The notes beneath the pieces are model-generated. The model saw only the letters and a program-made list of their open reading frames with translations. It was not told where the DNA came from and did not search any database. Below are positions 22,561 to 34,301 of a stretch of 64,000 bases of DNA, one piece after another. Location of the stretch: contig JAUDYN010000003.1 in assembly GCA_030407005.1 (NCBI GenBank), positions 2,294,001-2,358,000 of the forward strand, in the 5' to 3' direction. This stretch comes from Desarmillaria ectypa (taxonomy: Eukaryota > Basidiomycota > Agaricomycetes > Agaricales > Physalacriaceae). How positions within the stretch are numbered: position 1 is the first letter of the stretch; every line of letters starts with the position of its first letter. The translations under genes and the position numbers were made by a program.

Positions 22561-24728
22561 TTAAGCCATCCTCTGAGCATACACTTTCCATATCAGACCT
22601 CCTTTCTCACCTACTTCCAGCGTACTGCTTCCAAGAGGCACATCTACAGACCACTTGCTGCTGTGCTCCTCCAGCTCCTGAACAACCGACCCATTAATTT
22701 TCACTTGTATCTCCCCTAGCTTGGACTTCTTTTTCGTCGGGCGCACGGGTTTGACCTTGATCCCACCGCCTTTCGGAACTTTGGGGGGTCGACCTCGCCC
22801 CCGCTTGACTTTCTTCTTTCCGTTCTTCATTGGAACATTCACATCCATGGCATCCTCATCGTCTACCTCCTCTTCCCCGCCACTGCTCTCTTCCTCGTCG
22901 CCCATAAATGATATCTCCTCAACACGGAGACTCTTATCTTCTGGTCCCAGCGGCATCGACCAACTTCTTACGCCATCGCGGTAATCCAGATTAAACTGCC
23001 TCCCGCGAGGCTCTGTCTTGATCAGAACAAGACGTAATTGATGAGCGTAGTTCACTGGGGGTGACTTGGACATTGAATGCGCTTGGGCTGTTTGAGCGAC
23101 GACTGCGACTTGAGGATTGACAACCGGAGCGGCAGGGTTCGTTGATGGGGCCGACGCTTGAGTAACGGCTGCATTGGCCTTTGTCGGTTTAGAGTATTGC
23201 GAAAAGGTGATATTTGTCGGCATAGTATGCGTAGGCTGAGGTTGAGGAGTCGATGAGGATGAAGGGACGTGTGCCGATGATACGGGAGTCACCACTATGG
23301 CGGGTGCTGGGGGAGCAGGTGCTGGTGCAGCAGCTGCCGGAGCAGCGGGTTTCGGCGTTGGTTGGGGGGGAAATGGCAACGGGGTGCTCTTCGCAGGTGG
23401 GACCCGTACAGCTATGGTAGAAGTGTGTGGTAACGTGAGTTCTGGTGCAAATGCTTGCGCTGGCAGAGCAGGTTGAGACGCAGTGGCCTTAGAAACCGAA
23501 GTATTTGATGCAGCTCCGGGCATCTTGATCTTAATCTTGTTGGTCGTGGGCTTTAAGTACCTCTCAATCGTGAAGGGAGGGGGCAAGTCTGACATTAGTC
23601 GACGGAAGTCGTTCTTTGAATGCTGTTAATGTCCGAGGTAAGCTATAAAGATTAAGTGTAAACGCACTCGAAGAGTAAGAGCATCCTCCCATATGAGGGT
23701 GTGTTCTTGATTAAAAGCCAAGGCATTTGAAAAGACTAATTCCACATCATCAGCAAATTCATCCGCGGTGGCATATTCCTTGCGCTTGACACGTTTCTGA
23801 GAGTTGAGGATTAGAATAAGCAAAATTGAGATATCGTCCACGCACAAATATATTCTCTAGACACTGAGGGTGTTTGATTTCCTTATAATAGATTGCCCAG
23901 TCTTTCTTAGACGGTAGCTCCATGAATTCAGCCGATAGGGTTCGACCGCTGCAGAGATAGCTGGCATGAGCCAAGAGGTATATGCAAAAAGTGTTGGGCA
24001 TACGTATCATCGGTCTTGCTGATAAGCTTCTCGAGCCTTGATTTTGCCAGACGACTGAGACTGGGAGGTTTATTTTTCTTCTTGCCATCTTCGCCGATTT
24101 CCGCCCTAGTCAGTTCCTTGTACATTTTGCTAGCAAGTTTCTGCAGAGAATTTAGATGGCGAGAAGATCAAAGAACAATCGCACGCTCACTTGCAAGTCC
24201 TTTGCATCCTGCCAGATTACGCTGTCAGGGTGATTATAGTTTTTTGCGTTGGTGAAACACAAGTCGAAATCGAGCTTCACGGCCTCAAGGTTAGGATAGG
24301 CATGAGAATTGAGTTTTTTCTTGATATCGTCGAGGGCAATGGGCTGCTTGATTAGCTCGAAATAGTCGGGGTACTGACGCTTAAGGGGTTTGGTGAGGAA
24401 AAGGGTGGACAGAGATCTGCCGCTGGGATTGTCGAATGGGCGAGGAATGATGGTTGTGAAGAAAAGAGAGCACCAAATTGGTCAGAACAGGAAATGAGCA
24501 CGAGTGCATCACAACTTACTCTTTGTTGACTGCGTCCTTCACCGTCTGCCATATCTTCATTCCTTGCTCCCTGACTTCATCCTCGCTAGCCACTTCGCCC
24601 TCGGAAATGGGATTTACTGGATCTGACATGGTTACATCGACGTCTGAAGATGACGGCTGGTCTTTCCGTCGCTTGGCTCGTGATCCCTCATCCACTGTCG
24701 ACGACCCCGGATGATTTCGTTTGCCCAT
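22561..24728 (-). CDS. RSC4: Double-bromodomain Rsc4-like chromatin remodeller subunit
   Basis: Predicted subunit of a SWI/SNF-class remodeller (RSC), binding acetylated histone tails. The start at 24728 is an ATG (MGKRNHPGSSTVDE). Bromodomain 1 (about 24150-24440) contains TNAKNYNHPDSVIWQDA and bromodomain 2 (about 23650-23960) FSNALAFNQEHTLIWEDA; both keep the acetyl-lysine-contacting Asn. A Pro/Ala-rich linker follows, then HQLRLVLIKTEPRGRQFNLD and an AT-hook (KRGRGRPPKVPKGG). The C-terminal domain ends GGLIWKVYAQRMA. Introns separate the bromodomain exons. Rsc1/2-type proteins would carry a BAH domain, which is absent, so Rsc4 is preferred. Confidence 0.82.
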
Positions 24729-25619
24729 GACACCGCTCGTTGTGAGTTTTTTCTCGGCTCAGTTGCTCGAAATCAAGGTGCGGTATAGCTTTGGAGGCAG
24801 TACGAGCGGGAAAATGGTCAAAATATTGGGTTCCTTGAGCCAATCTAAGTTCGTAGCACGTGATAGCGTTGACGCGCCAAACTCCAAAACGCGTCAATAA
24901 ACAGGTACTAACAATCCACGATCAATTCCGAAGGACCGAAATAGTATTTGACCTTGATAACAAAGTTCGGCTTGAACTGAAGACCACTGCGAGAAAACAC
25001 AATACATTCCTCGTCCTGGACCTTGGAAGTTCACTCGTTTACACTTCACAAGCACGTAAAACTATCATTGGAAACGGAACTTCTTTGAGAATCTCGCAAA
25101 CAGAACTTAACTCTCCAAGCTCCAAGCACAAGCCCCAAGGCCTCAAGGCCCGTTCTTGCTGGTCGTGCTCAGGTATCAGGCACGAACGATGTAGGACTTC
25201 CCGCGATGGTGACTTTGACTTCATCCTAAGCCACTAATGCCAAGTTTTGCCGAAATAAATTTCAACAGATCAATAGCATGGTAAGTTGGTGTCGAGGCGG
25301 ATTACTTATCTCTGGGTATGCTTTGCGAAAGGAAAGAAGGTGAACCCTTGAAGTTTTCAGCGTTTACTGAGATGCGACGAGGTTCAAAGTCCCTGCACCT
25401 CGTTATCACAACAGGCAGCCCACAAGCGAACAGACACATGTACACTGGGACAATATAAGATTTATAAGGTGCGTGCAATTACCTATCTGCTGACGATTCA
25501 AATTCAAACACTTGTCTCTAAAGACATACATTCTCTGTTTGAAAGCGTATCAGGTCCATGGCAATCCAAACACTCATTTCTATGTACCCACCACTCATCA
25601 TATAGAAGATGCATCAGGT
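24729..25619. other. Intergenic, no gene seen
   Basis: 891 bases between the Rsc4-like start and the desaturase stop. A 125-codon open frame on the plus strand (24860-25237) starts with GTG and has no recognisable motif; I regard it as chance. A CACGTG box lies at 24857-24862, about 130 bases upstream of the Rsc4-like start. Confidence 0.4.
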
Positions 25620-27525
25620 CTATGGCATCGACAATCTAGCAATCCTGCTCTCCAACATCAGCCGCCTGGCGGTCCTGGAATGTTTGTTCAATCCCCCCTC
25701 AAATGCCCAGGTCGCGTCTTTCCACTTTTCCGAGTCCGAAATACTTTCTTGATCTCGAAACGAGTACTTTCGTAATATTGCGGCACCACCAGGCTAGAGA
25801 GGAGGTCAGTTATCAAGCAGGTAATATATACAAAGTCCTACATGTTCTCCCATATAGTTCGTCACGTCGACGACGAAATCATCAATCAAGAGTACGCATC
25901 GCCCAAGACCTCCTTGAATGTACGATTGAACGTCCTTGATACTCCAATTGGGCCCATCCCATAGGTCATCCTCTGCTGAGGGAACTCCGTACGCACGTTT
26001 GTCTTGCATGTACTCAACTGCCTCTGATATATCACCTTTTCTTGCGCGTCGTAAACCTGTTGCAAATCCAAGCTTATAGAGGCCAACGATTATCCATTTC
26101 GACGGATCCCAGTCTGCCCTAGAGGGCCCTGAGCGGAAGTCGTGCGGGAACGTGTGCTGGAGTGAAACACATCATTGTAAGGACCGGTTTCAGTAATTGC
26201 TAGTGCATACGTGCTGTGTTTGACACATGAACGTCATGCTTTATGCAATATCAATGGTGATTAGACTTACAAAATTGTGATTTCCTTCTCCACCGGTCAG
26301 GAGCGCTAAAAGCTGTTTATGTCAACATATCAAATGCGGGGAGTAGAGTAATGATAAATGGCTGACCAGATTTCCTCTAGAAGTGTCTTCATCGGAGTAA
26401 GGCTGAAGACCATCCCAATGGGCAAGCCTTTATACCAAAAAGTGAGATTTGGCGAAAATCATTCAGGTCCAAGTACTCACGAGTTGACCAGAAAGGTGCA
26501 ATGCCAAACTGACACGCCATCCGTCAGAAATCATTGGTAGAGGAAAGTGGACGCGCATACTAGCAAGTCTAGACATCAACCCGGCCCAAATGAATGCTCC
26601 CTTTGGATCTCCCCAGAGACTCCCTACCATTGGGGGAAACGCGAAACCCAAGAATAAGGCAATTGGTACTGATTAACATACCACTGTAAGTTTCCTGTGT
26701 ACCAATAATATACTAAGACACTTGCTGTAATACTTATGTTGGAAGCGCACGACTGAGCTCGGGATGTCAAAGACATGGGCGGGAGGATATATGATCCATG
26801 ACTTACTAGGGTCACTGTCAAGGTCATCACGATCTACAAGTTCCATTTTTTGATACGTGGGTTTGAAGAATATCCATCCCATGTGAGAGTAGAGGATCCC
26901 TCGAGTTGCAGCGTATCTTCACAACAATCAATAATGGCGTGCATCAGAAATCATCGAACGTGGCTCACGGGTCATCCATGGGATCATCTGTAAATCTCTG
27001 AGGATCTTCTACGTGAGCAAATGAAATCTGAAAGGGATCATCCAACGTACATGATGTAACCGATGTCGGAGACACCTTTAAACCCGGCTAAGTACAAAGT
27101 TGCTTCTCATACTGTTGAAAGGCCTTCTTACCACCACTAAATGCGCATCAATACAGATTATTGAGAGCGTAAAGGGTGATAGTCCGACCTTGATAGAACC
27201 TTGAAACCCTGCCGAACCTAACGCCGCTAAGGCGATTCTCACAGCCGCGTTAGCGCGAAATGCGCGATGAGAATACAATCTATGGTACCCAACAGTGATG
27301 CTGAGTGGGTTGCTTAGAAACTATCTTTGTTGATGAACTGACTCGAACGTACCCAAAGTCCGCAAGCTGCCACACCAAGAAAGCAAAGAAGAGACTGGCT
27401 CGATGTACGGCATGGACTGGGAAGTAGTAGGCTCCTATAAAGGCGGCGATATGGATAGACACAAAGAAAATAGCGTTGCTCCACCAAAATTTGGGAGCAG
27501 GCGGGGCCTTGGTGTCGTTTCCCAT
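25620..27525 (-). CDS. OLE1: Delta-9 fatty acid desaturase with C-terminal cytochrome b5
   Basis: ER stearoyl-CoA desaturase that introduces the first double bond into palmitoyl/stearoyl chains, fed by its own cytochrome b5 domain. All three histidine boxes are present after splicing: HRLYSH (exon ending GSIK), RHRLHHRFTDD and GNHNFHHTFPHDF. VNSLAHWDGLQPYSDEDTSR precedes box 3. The heme-binding HPGG of the b5 domain is split by an intron (GEH then PGGAAILRKYS). The ATG at 27525 (MGNDTKAPPAPKFWW) is the first in frame. About ten introns are needed. One exon, 27132-27136, is only five bases (TGGTG) and supplies the conserved WW before box 2. The C-terminus RIARLSMP ends at 25620. Confidence 0.92.
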
Positions 27526-28038
27526 GATGGTAGTCGACAAGACAGAAGGGAAGACAGAAGCCGTGGATTACCTCTAAGCTTTAAGTAGCTGGTAACGTAA
27601 TGTCTCTGAGGTCATCTCGATCGCAATTGCTGGACCTGAATCGGCGATATTTTGAGCACACCGTAGTGAAGCACGTGCGAGAAATAATTTGCCTACTGAA
27701 AGAAACTCCCATTTCGAGTGGGTATCGAATTGAACACGCTTCTTGCCGAAAGTACATCTTCTGCCCGGCCCCTCGCAAGTACGATGAGAACTCGTTCTTG
27801 TTTGTGTCTTCATGTTGCTGCACCGCAACAAAGGGGTAGCGAAGCGAAGTAAAAATAACTTTCGGATCTCCTTGCCTCGAGGACCGTTGAGCGCTCAGGC
27901 CATCGTCTGCTGTCTGACCTTCGAACTTGACAGACATGCCGCGAACTGCCCAGTACGGGGATTTCATCGAACCTTCTGCGTCTTGAAAGGATCGGTCAAG
28001 TTCAAATCTAGTAGTCGACTGTCCCACGACAATATACA
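27526..28038. promoter_or_regulatory. Desaturase promoter region and CutC 3' flank
   Basis: 513 bases between the desaturase start and the CutC stop, both on the minus strand. A CACGTG box sits at 27672-27677, about 150 bases upstream of the desaturase ATG. A 153-codon minus-strand open frame (27581-28042) runs through here but shows no recognisable motif, so no gene is called. Confidence 0.35.
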
Positions 28039-29155
28039 TCATACTTTCCTTCCAAATTTCTCACATATAATATCCACGATGGCCCTGACTTCTCCTACCT
28101 TGAGACTATGTGTCTGCCAAATAGCCCATTCCCGCTCGGTACTTACCCCCATACCCAAGGCTTCCCGCCGGTATTGCATCTCTCCGTCCAGCCAAGAACC
28201 ACCCGACATATGGAGCTCTTCAAGTCCCAGCGGTAGCAATGAGACGAGGATTGAGTCAATGGTGTCAGCATTCACGCCTGAGCCAGGAAGGATAGTGAGA
28301 GGCCATGAATCACCCGTAAGTTGTTTAGCGACACGGAATAGTGAAGCAAGAGTATCGATAGAATCTACAACAGTTTTTCCATGTCCGCTGGGAGAAGTCA
28401 GTCATTGTCCAATTTAGCACGGAGCCGCCATATACCTTGTCAGTATACGAGATATGCCACCAATGTTGACGATATCCCAGAGGGCTATTGAGCTGCATCA
28501 ACGACTGGTTCAACCGAGTATTTAGACTATACCTTCGATATGGTCCCTTGTCATGTCAAAGGCGCGGTGGAAGCAAACTGTCTGTTGTTAAGATAGGACT
28601 GCCGACAACAGGACAACAAACCTTCTAAAGGTAAAGTAGCGTCAACAATACTAGGTACACGATCAAGCTTCAGAAGGGCTTTGAGACATCAATCTACCTA
28701 CCGTTTCGTGCGTTCCGTATCAACTCGACCTTCCGCAGTCAAAATCCCTACAGCGATACCTCGGATGGGATATCGCTTGAAAATACGTATGTCCTCGAGC
28801 ATGACATCGAGCTCATCGTCGCCATATAGAAAGTCACCAGCTCTAGGACGAATCATGACCTAAGGGATGCAGGGCTACAGCTATCAGATAAGACAGGAAT
28901 CCGACCCACCATGACCGGGACGTCAGGTGCAGCCTTCAAAACCGCCTTGAGCAGCCCCAGACTCGGCGTCGTGCCTCCTCCAAGTCCTAGGTTGCCGCAT
29001 AGTTCCAGTCGGTCCGCTCCCCCCTGGACAGCGCTTGTGAAAATTATTAAGACAAGCTAAACATTTTTGCAGATTTATACAAACTTTTTGGCGGACTGGA
29101 CCGAATCCACACAGACTTCGAGAGTGACAGAGAGTGTCCTTGCTAAATGGTCCAT
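28039..29155 (-). CDS. CUTC: Copper homeostasis protein CutC
   Basis: TIM-barrel protein of the CutC family, linked to copper handling. The ATG at 29155 gives MDHLARTLSVTLEVCVDSVQ, the family's usual N-terminus. After a short intron follows GGADRLELCGNLGLGGGTTP, then VMIRPRAGDFLYGDDELDVM, IRGIAVGILTAEGRVDTER, VCFHRAFDMTRD and LTILPGSGVNADTIDS, in the canonical order. It ends at 28039 with EKFGRKV. The start lies 143 bases from the divergent PFF1 start. The biochemical role of eukaryotic CutC is not settled. Confidence 0.9.
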
Positions 29156-29298
29156 GAGACGCGCACAAGTTCCAAAGGCTTCCAAAGTAGGAGATCGCGT
29201 GCTAATGACGTAATCATACGTCCTCGGTGCCTGCGAAGCTGACCCCGACGAAATTTGACCTTAAAATCCACGCGATTCTATGGAGTGAGCCCAGCAAG

Positions 29299-32200
29299 AT
29301 GACCCTCGTCCAGAAGATTACCTCCCTGTTTGCCTTCCGCATTCTTCCAACAACCGTGCTCGCGTCTCTAATCTATCTCGCCATCTTCATTTCGGTGCTC
29401 GTTACGGATGGCCTACCAGCAGTGCCAAAGAATAGGAAGGGACTGGATTTAGATCAAGCGTACTCGGACCTTCACAAGGTAATTGTCTGTTTTTCTTTTT
29501 TTTCCACTTCTCAGCAGTATTTTTCATTGTACAAGATTGCGGAACGACCACATCCGTACAATTCTCATGCAAACGACGCGGTTAGGTCTTACGTTTTGGG
29601 ACGTGTTCACGACATAGCTGCCGGACACAGGAATGTCCATGTTGTCGATGACATGGTATCGAATGGTTCCTGGGCTTCTGGAGCATACGGAGTGTATTTT
29701 GAAGGCACGAACATCTTGGTCAAGATTGACGGCACAGAAGAATACACTGAACACGGTGGAGTTTTATTTTCGGCACACTACGACTCTGTCTCTACTGCAC
29801 CTGGTGCTACAGATGACGGGATGGGCGTAGCGACACTGCTTCAGCTTATAGAATTCTTTGTCAAGAATAGGCCAAAGCGGGCTGCTGTCTTTAACATCAA
29901 TAACGGGGAGGAAGACTGGTTGAACGGTGCCCATGCGTATGACATGCCATTGTTCTTGTGCACCGGCGCTCATCTATTCTCATACAGTTTTCTGGTCCAT
30001 CCATGGTCTAAGATCACAGATATTTTTCTCAACCTGGAAGGCGCGGCGTCTGGAGGGTATGTCAAGTCCTATTCACTGATGCAACGTATCTTATTGTTGC
30101 AATAAGACGTCCGATCCTCTTTCGTGCGACCTCGAGCGCACCACTGCTCTCGTTCCTCAACACGCATGTACCGCACCCTCATGCCAACGTTCTATCACAG
30201 GATGCCTTTGCACGAGGCGTCATTCAATCCGGCACCGATTACGAAGTATATTCTGTCGGTGCAGACATCAACGGACTGGACCTGGCATTCTACAAGGGAC
30301 GGAGTAAATATCACACGAAATTCGACGCCATTCCCTATACTGTAGGGCAGACGCGGGCTCTCTGGGCGATGATGGAAGCTGCAAGAGGATCCGGTGTCGC
30401 TCTGGTTAATGATGATGGTCCAATGCATAGTAAGGATTCAAGTTCAGCCGTGTATTTTGATTGTGAGTCCTGCATGATCAGATTGACTACAAGAGATTGA
30501 CCGAGAGGACAGTGTTCGGGGCCGCTCTTATCCTCTTTCCCTTGAGTTCTCTGTTCACTTTCAATACCGTATTGTTGGCTGTCGGCCCTGTGGTTCTAGT
30601 CCTACTCTTGGCGTGCGAAGCCGCTATTCGACATAACAGACGAAATGGCGAAAACGGCAGTGCCTCTGTTAGTCACGACAATCTCTGGGGTCACTTGTGG
30701 AACTCAGTAACATCATTACGATGGTTGAGCGGATTTTGGAGACAGTCTAAATTTTGGTTCGCCGTACTGGTGACGGCGGGGCTGCAAATGTTATTGGTCT
30801 TTTCGTTTGTCAGACTCAATACTTTCGTACGTATTCGTGTCTTTGTCTTCGTCTTGTGCACTCAGAACGCTTCTAGATCGTACACTCATCGCCGTACCTG
30901 GTGTTCTTGTCGTTCTTCACATTGGCATACCTATCCATAATTCCGATTCTGCAGCTTCCTATCCCTTTCCAGAAAGCGTCGGTACCAGAACAGCAGAAGC
31001 AAACCGTCCTCTTGCAAACGTACTTTTTGACGTGGGTCCTTCTGCTTCTTGCTACCATCGCTATCAGTAAAGCCAACATCGGAGGGTTCTACTTTGTTAC
31101 AGGATGGAATGTGCTGGTATTTTTAGCATGCTGCATCGGGTGCGTTGAGGGTATGCTTGGCGCCGAGGGTACCACGCCCTTCCTCGTCTTTGTTGGGCAG
31201 CCCACTCCTCTGACCGAGGAAGAAGAAAGTGTAGAGGGAGTCCCTACGGAGGATACTCCGTTGATACCCAGGACTAGGCATGATGTCCATGTCGTGGGTC
31301 AAGAAGAAACTGGGGCCATTGGATGGTGGATACTGCAGATGCTCATTGTTGTCCCCGTGCCAGTGATTTTAGTCGCCCACATCGCTGTGATTGCGTTATC
31401 GGCTATGTCACAGACATTATCGGACGGAAGCAGTGCTGCGACAGGTTTGTTCTTTTGTCGCCGATTTACTCTTCAAGTTCTTTCTTAACTTTCCCTTAGT
31501 CTATGCGGCCGCGGCTTCTCTCGCATGTTTGATAGTTCTGCCGATAGCCCCGTTCAGCTTCAAACTGCACCGCTTTCTTGCCTACATTCTTGGCGTCATC
31601 TTTGTCCTTGTAACGTTTTATTCCTGGTTCGCGTTCCCCTTCTCGCAGGAAGAGCCACTGAAGGTCTATTTCTTCCAAAACTTGACCCTTTCCTCCACGC
31701 TAGAGACTCAAGCTGTCACGACGCTCACCGGAGCATCTGAGTACATCATGGAGCTGATATCGCACTTGCCTTCGGCGTCTGGTCAGGACATCTCGTGTAA
31801 CTACTCGCAGGCAAGGTTGTCTTTGCAATCGTGCAGCTGGAAGACCGATCTCATCCCTTCGCCCGGTGGAAATCATACGTCGGATACTTGGCTTCAGACC
31901 AACGTTACCCGTCTTGGGGCCACATCGGCGCGCATCTCTGTTCAAGGCCAAAACACACGTTCGTGCCGGATATATTTCGATACCAACCCTATCATTCAAT
32001 ATGATGTACACGGAGGGAACGTGGGGATGCAGTCTCGGTACGAGGTACCGGAGGGTGGAATCAAGGAACTGCGGATATGGAGTCGTACTTGGGATAGGAA
32101 CTTTACTGTTGATGTGGAGTGGGTTGACGGTGCGCCGGATATGGAAGGAAGGGTGGCTTGTGAGTGGAACGAGTACGAGAGCGGCAGTGTTGGTGTTGGT

Positions 32201-32314
32201 ACAGGTGGTCAAATTCCGGCACTGGAGGAAGTGTTGACGTTTTTACCAAAGTGGGCGGTGGTGACAAAAATGACGGATGGATTGGTGGAAGCTTCTTCTG
32301 AATTTCGGTTATAA
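29299..32314 (+). CDS. PFF1: Vacuolar membrane M28 metallopeptidase Pff1
   Basis: Multi-pass vacuolar membrane protease with an N-terminal M28 zinc-peptidase domain. The ATG at 29299 (MTLVQKITSLFAFR) precedes the first membrane helix; the frame is open further upstream only from a GTG. The zinc-site blocks are LFSAHYDSVSTAPGATDDG (His, Asp), NNGEEDWLNGAHA (Glu-Glu) and FLNLEGAASGG. ERPHPYNSHAND is also typical. The C-terminal half holds about eight membrane segments and a lumenal beta-rich domain (AVTTLTGASEYIMELISHLP region onward), ending EASSEFRL. Six or more introns occur. It shares a 143-base promoter region with CutC. Confidence 0.9.
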
Positions 32315-32539
32315 TCGTGCCATGGACTCGTAGCGTAGCCCAGTAGGATTGGCTTGGAGTAAGATATATATACTCAAAGCGGTATGAAAATGTATTTTTA
32401 CTATTGCTACAAGCTGTGATTATGAGCGTAAAAATCATTGAGGATAATTATGTAAATAGAAAGTTGTAGGTAGTGATTTAACACAAGAGTAGCAAAAAAG
32501 GATAGGCCGAAATTTGGATAGATATCAGTGCCAATCCTT

Positions 32540-33128
32540 TCAATTGTCGTCAGGTTCTGCATAGTCCAGCAACGCCTTGACCAGCACAATCCATTCTGTA
32601 ATGGGCAGCTTAAATGACGTTTGAAGACACTGGCAACAAGCCGGGTCCTTCACATGCTCAGAAAGAACAAGATCCTTCCTGGTACATATCTTCAAATTAT
32701 CGAACTTGGCTTTCAAGTCCTCTCTTCATATATGTCGCAAAAATGCGCTGACAGCGTCAGCCGCTGTCAAAGCAGCATTGATGGTGGCAAAGGACTGGCT
32801 TTACGGAACAGGAGTAACCTTGGAGTGATACGCAGAACTCAGTCTTACCAGCAGGCTTGTCTGGCACGATAGTCACGATATCCATCCGTTCGTGGACCTT
32901 TGGCGACAATGTCACCTTGAGATTGCGTCCATCCAAGTACCACATGTCTTCCTCAACATTGTCATTGTAGAAATTATCTATGACACGCCCAAGCGTGATT
33001 TTGGTGACATTAAACTTTTGCATAATTGAAGGCCGATTAGACGGTTTAGTACACCAGTAGACACACGGAAAGAAATATACACATACCGCCCGTGAGTCGA
33101 CCGAGTCATTGTTTGAGCTATGAACCAT
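32540..33128 (-). CDS. Small unknown protein, uncertain model
   Basis: About 125 residues in three exons: MVHSSNNDSVDSRA, then VTKITLGRVIDNFYNDNVEE with MWYLDGRNLKVTLSPKVHER, then LKAKFDNLKICTRKDLVLSE ending LLDYAEPDDN at 32540. The first intron (acceptor TGCAAAAG) is clear. The second, about 130 bases, is longer than usual here and its acceptor is uncertain. Codon-like structure and frame retention support a gene, but I recognise no family. The start is 104 bases from the stop of the F-box gene on the same strand. Confidence 0.4.
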
Positions 33129-33232
33129 TTAAGCAACATTCAAGAACATTCGCAAGTCTTCTTTTCACATAAGTAGATATATAAACACATAGCTTATCAT
33201 ATGCATGCTATATGTCAGCATTCTAATCGCCG

Positions 33233-34108
33233 TCAGTGCGCGAGGTGTTCGTAAACGTTAACAATCTTTCTGACATTCGGACAAATTGCAAGCCTGACCC
33301 TCTCGCTATCCGGTACGATGCCCTTGCCCCTGTTCTCAAGCCATTGTGAGAAGTCAGTGAAACCACCAGCCCAGATGCTGCCCTTCCTTGCTATCTTGGC
33401 AAGTTTGTCTTTCTGGAATGACCATTTGAGCTTGTGCATAACGGGGAGAAGGGTCCGAGACACGGTGAGCGAAGACGATTCCACATCTGGTAATACATGG
33501 GACTGATACAGCCCTTTTAGAGGGGCGTTGTCAGGCGCGGAAGATCGTCGCAGAAGATATTTCGAAACGACACGTCTAACTTGACGGCGAGAAAGACGCA
33601 AACTTGATTCGTATTGAATGATGGACTGCCAGAGAAGAACGTTGTCAGATAAGGAACGGGTCGAATGTAAGCCATCTTACACCAAGAGTATACACATATG
33701 AGCCCATTCTCCATCGTCTCTCAATATGCAGACCCCGCATTACGCCTCGGTGAATTAGGTCTGAAAAGGAGGGTCGCAGTGCGATACCCTCAGGACTTCG
33801 CCCGAATAGAGCATGCTTCACCCGGGACGGAGTGACGATGCGGAGACGATTTGTGTGCAAAACCGCGTCAGAAGCAAGCAAAGCAAATTGGGGCGAAACT
33901 TGGGTGACAGATGCGAGATCCGGAAGGTCAAGGTAGGAAACTAGAGGTGTCGGTTCACCTCAGCTGTGCGTGGAATTATGAATATATGGAAAATTAACAT
34001 ACGAATATGCAGTAATATTTCGGGGGGTATATCGCTAACTTGGATTTCAGAGGCACTTGGTATGCGGGTAACTGAGGTGATAGATACTAAAGACAACGAG
34101 GTTGTCAT
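33233..34108 (-). CDS. F-box domain protein
   Basis: Probable substrate adaptor of an SCF ubiquitin ligase. The ATG at 34108 gives MTTSLSLVSITSVTRIPSAS. The F-box is rebuilt across an intron: VSDIPPEILLHI joined to LSYLDLPDLASVTQVSPQFA. The C-terminal part has no LRR, WD40 or Kelch repeats. It contains TNRLRIVTPSRVKHALFG, a block reading ALRPSFSDLIHRGVMRGLHI, and after a second intron (GTAAGATGG...TGGCAG) a basic helical stretch. The protein is about 240 residues. The substrate cannot be inferred; the RPxxxxLxxRGVM pattern may be a conserved docking module. Confidence 0.72.
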
Positions 34109-34301
34109 GATGTCTAGCTTGAAGCTTCCAACCGCCAAAATAAGGCACGTAATATCACGTGATCAAGAGCTTTGAGGGCCGGTCAGACGCGTCGCATCAC
34201 AATCTAATCAGTAGTATAACCGGAATTTCGGTAATAATGCCCTCTTTAACAAACATGCTGCTGGAATCTATTGTGTGTTTACAATTAAATAATATGAATC
34301 T

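Noticed and set aside
24860..25237. 125-codon plus-strand open frame between Rsc4-like and desaturase genes
   Set aside because: It starts with GTG, has no family resemblance and lies in a region expected to be promoter.
27581..28042. 153-codon minus-strand frame upstream of the desaturase
   Set aside because: No motif; it overlaps the CutC stop and the desaturase promoter region.
31700..32212. 170-codon minus-strand frame
   Set aside because: Antisense shadow of the PFF1 C-terminal exon.
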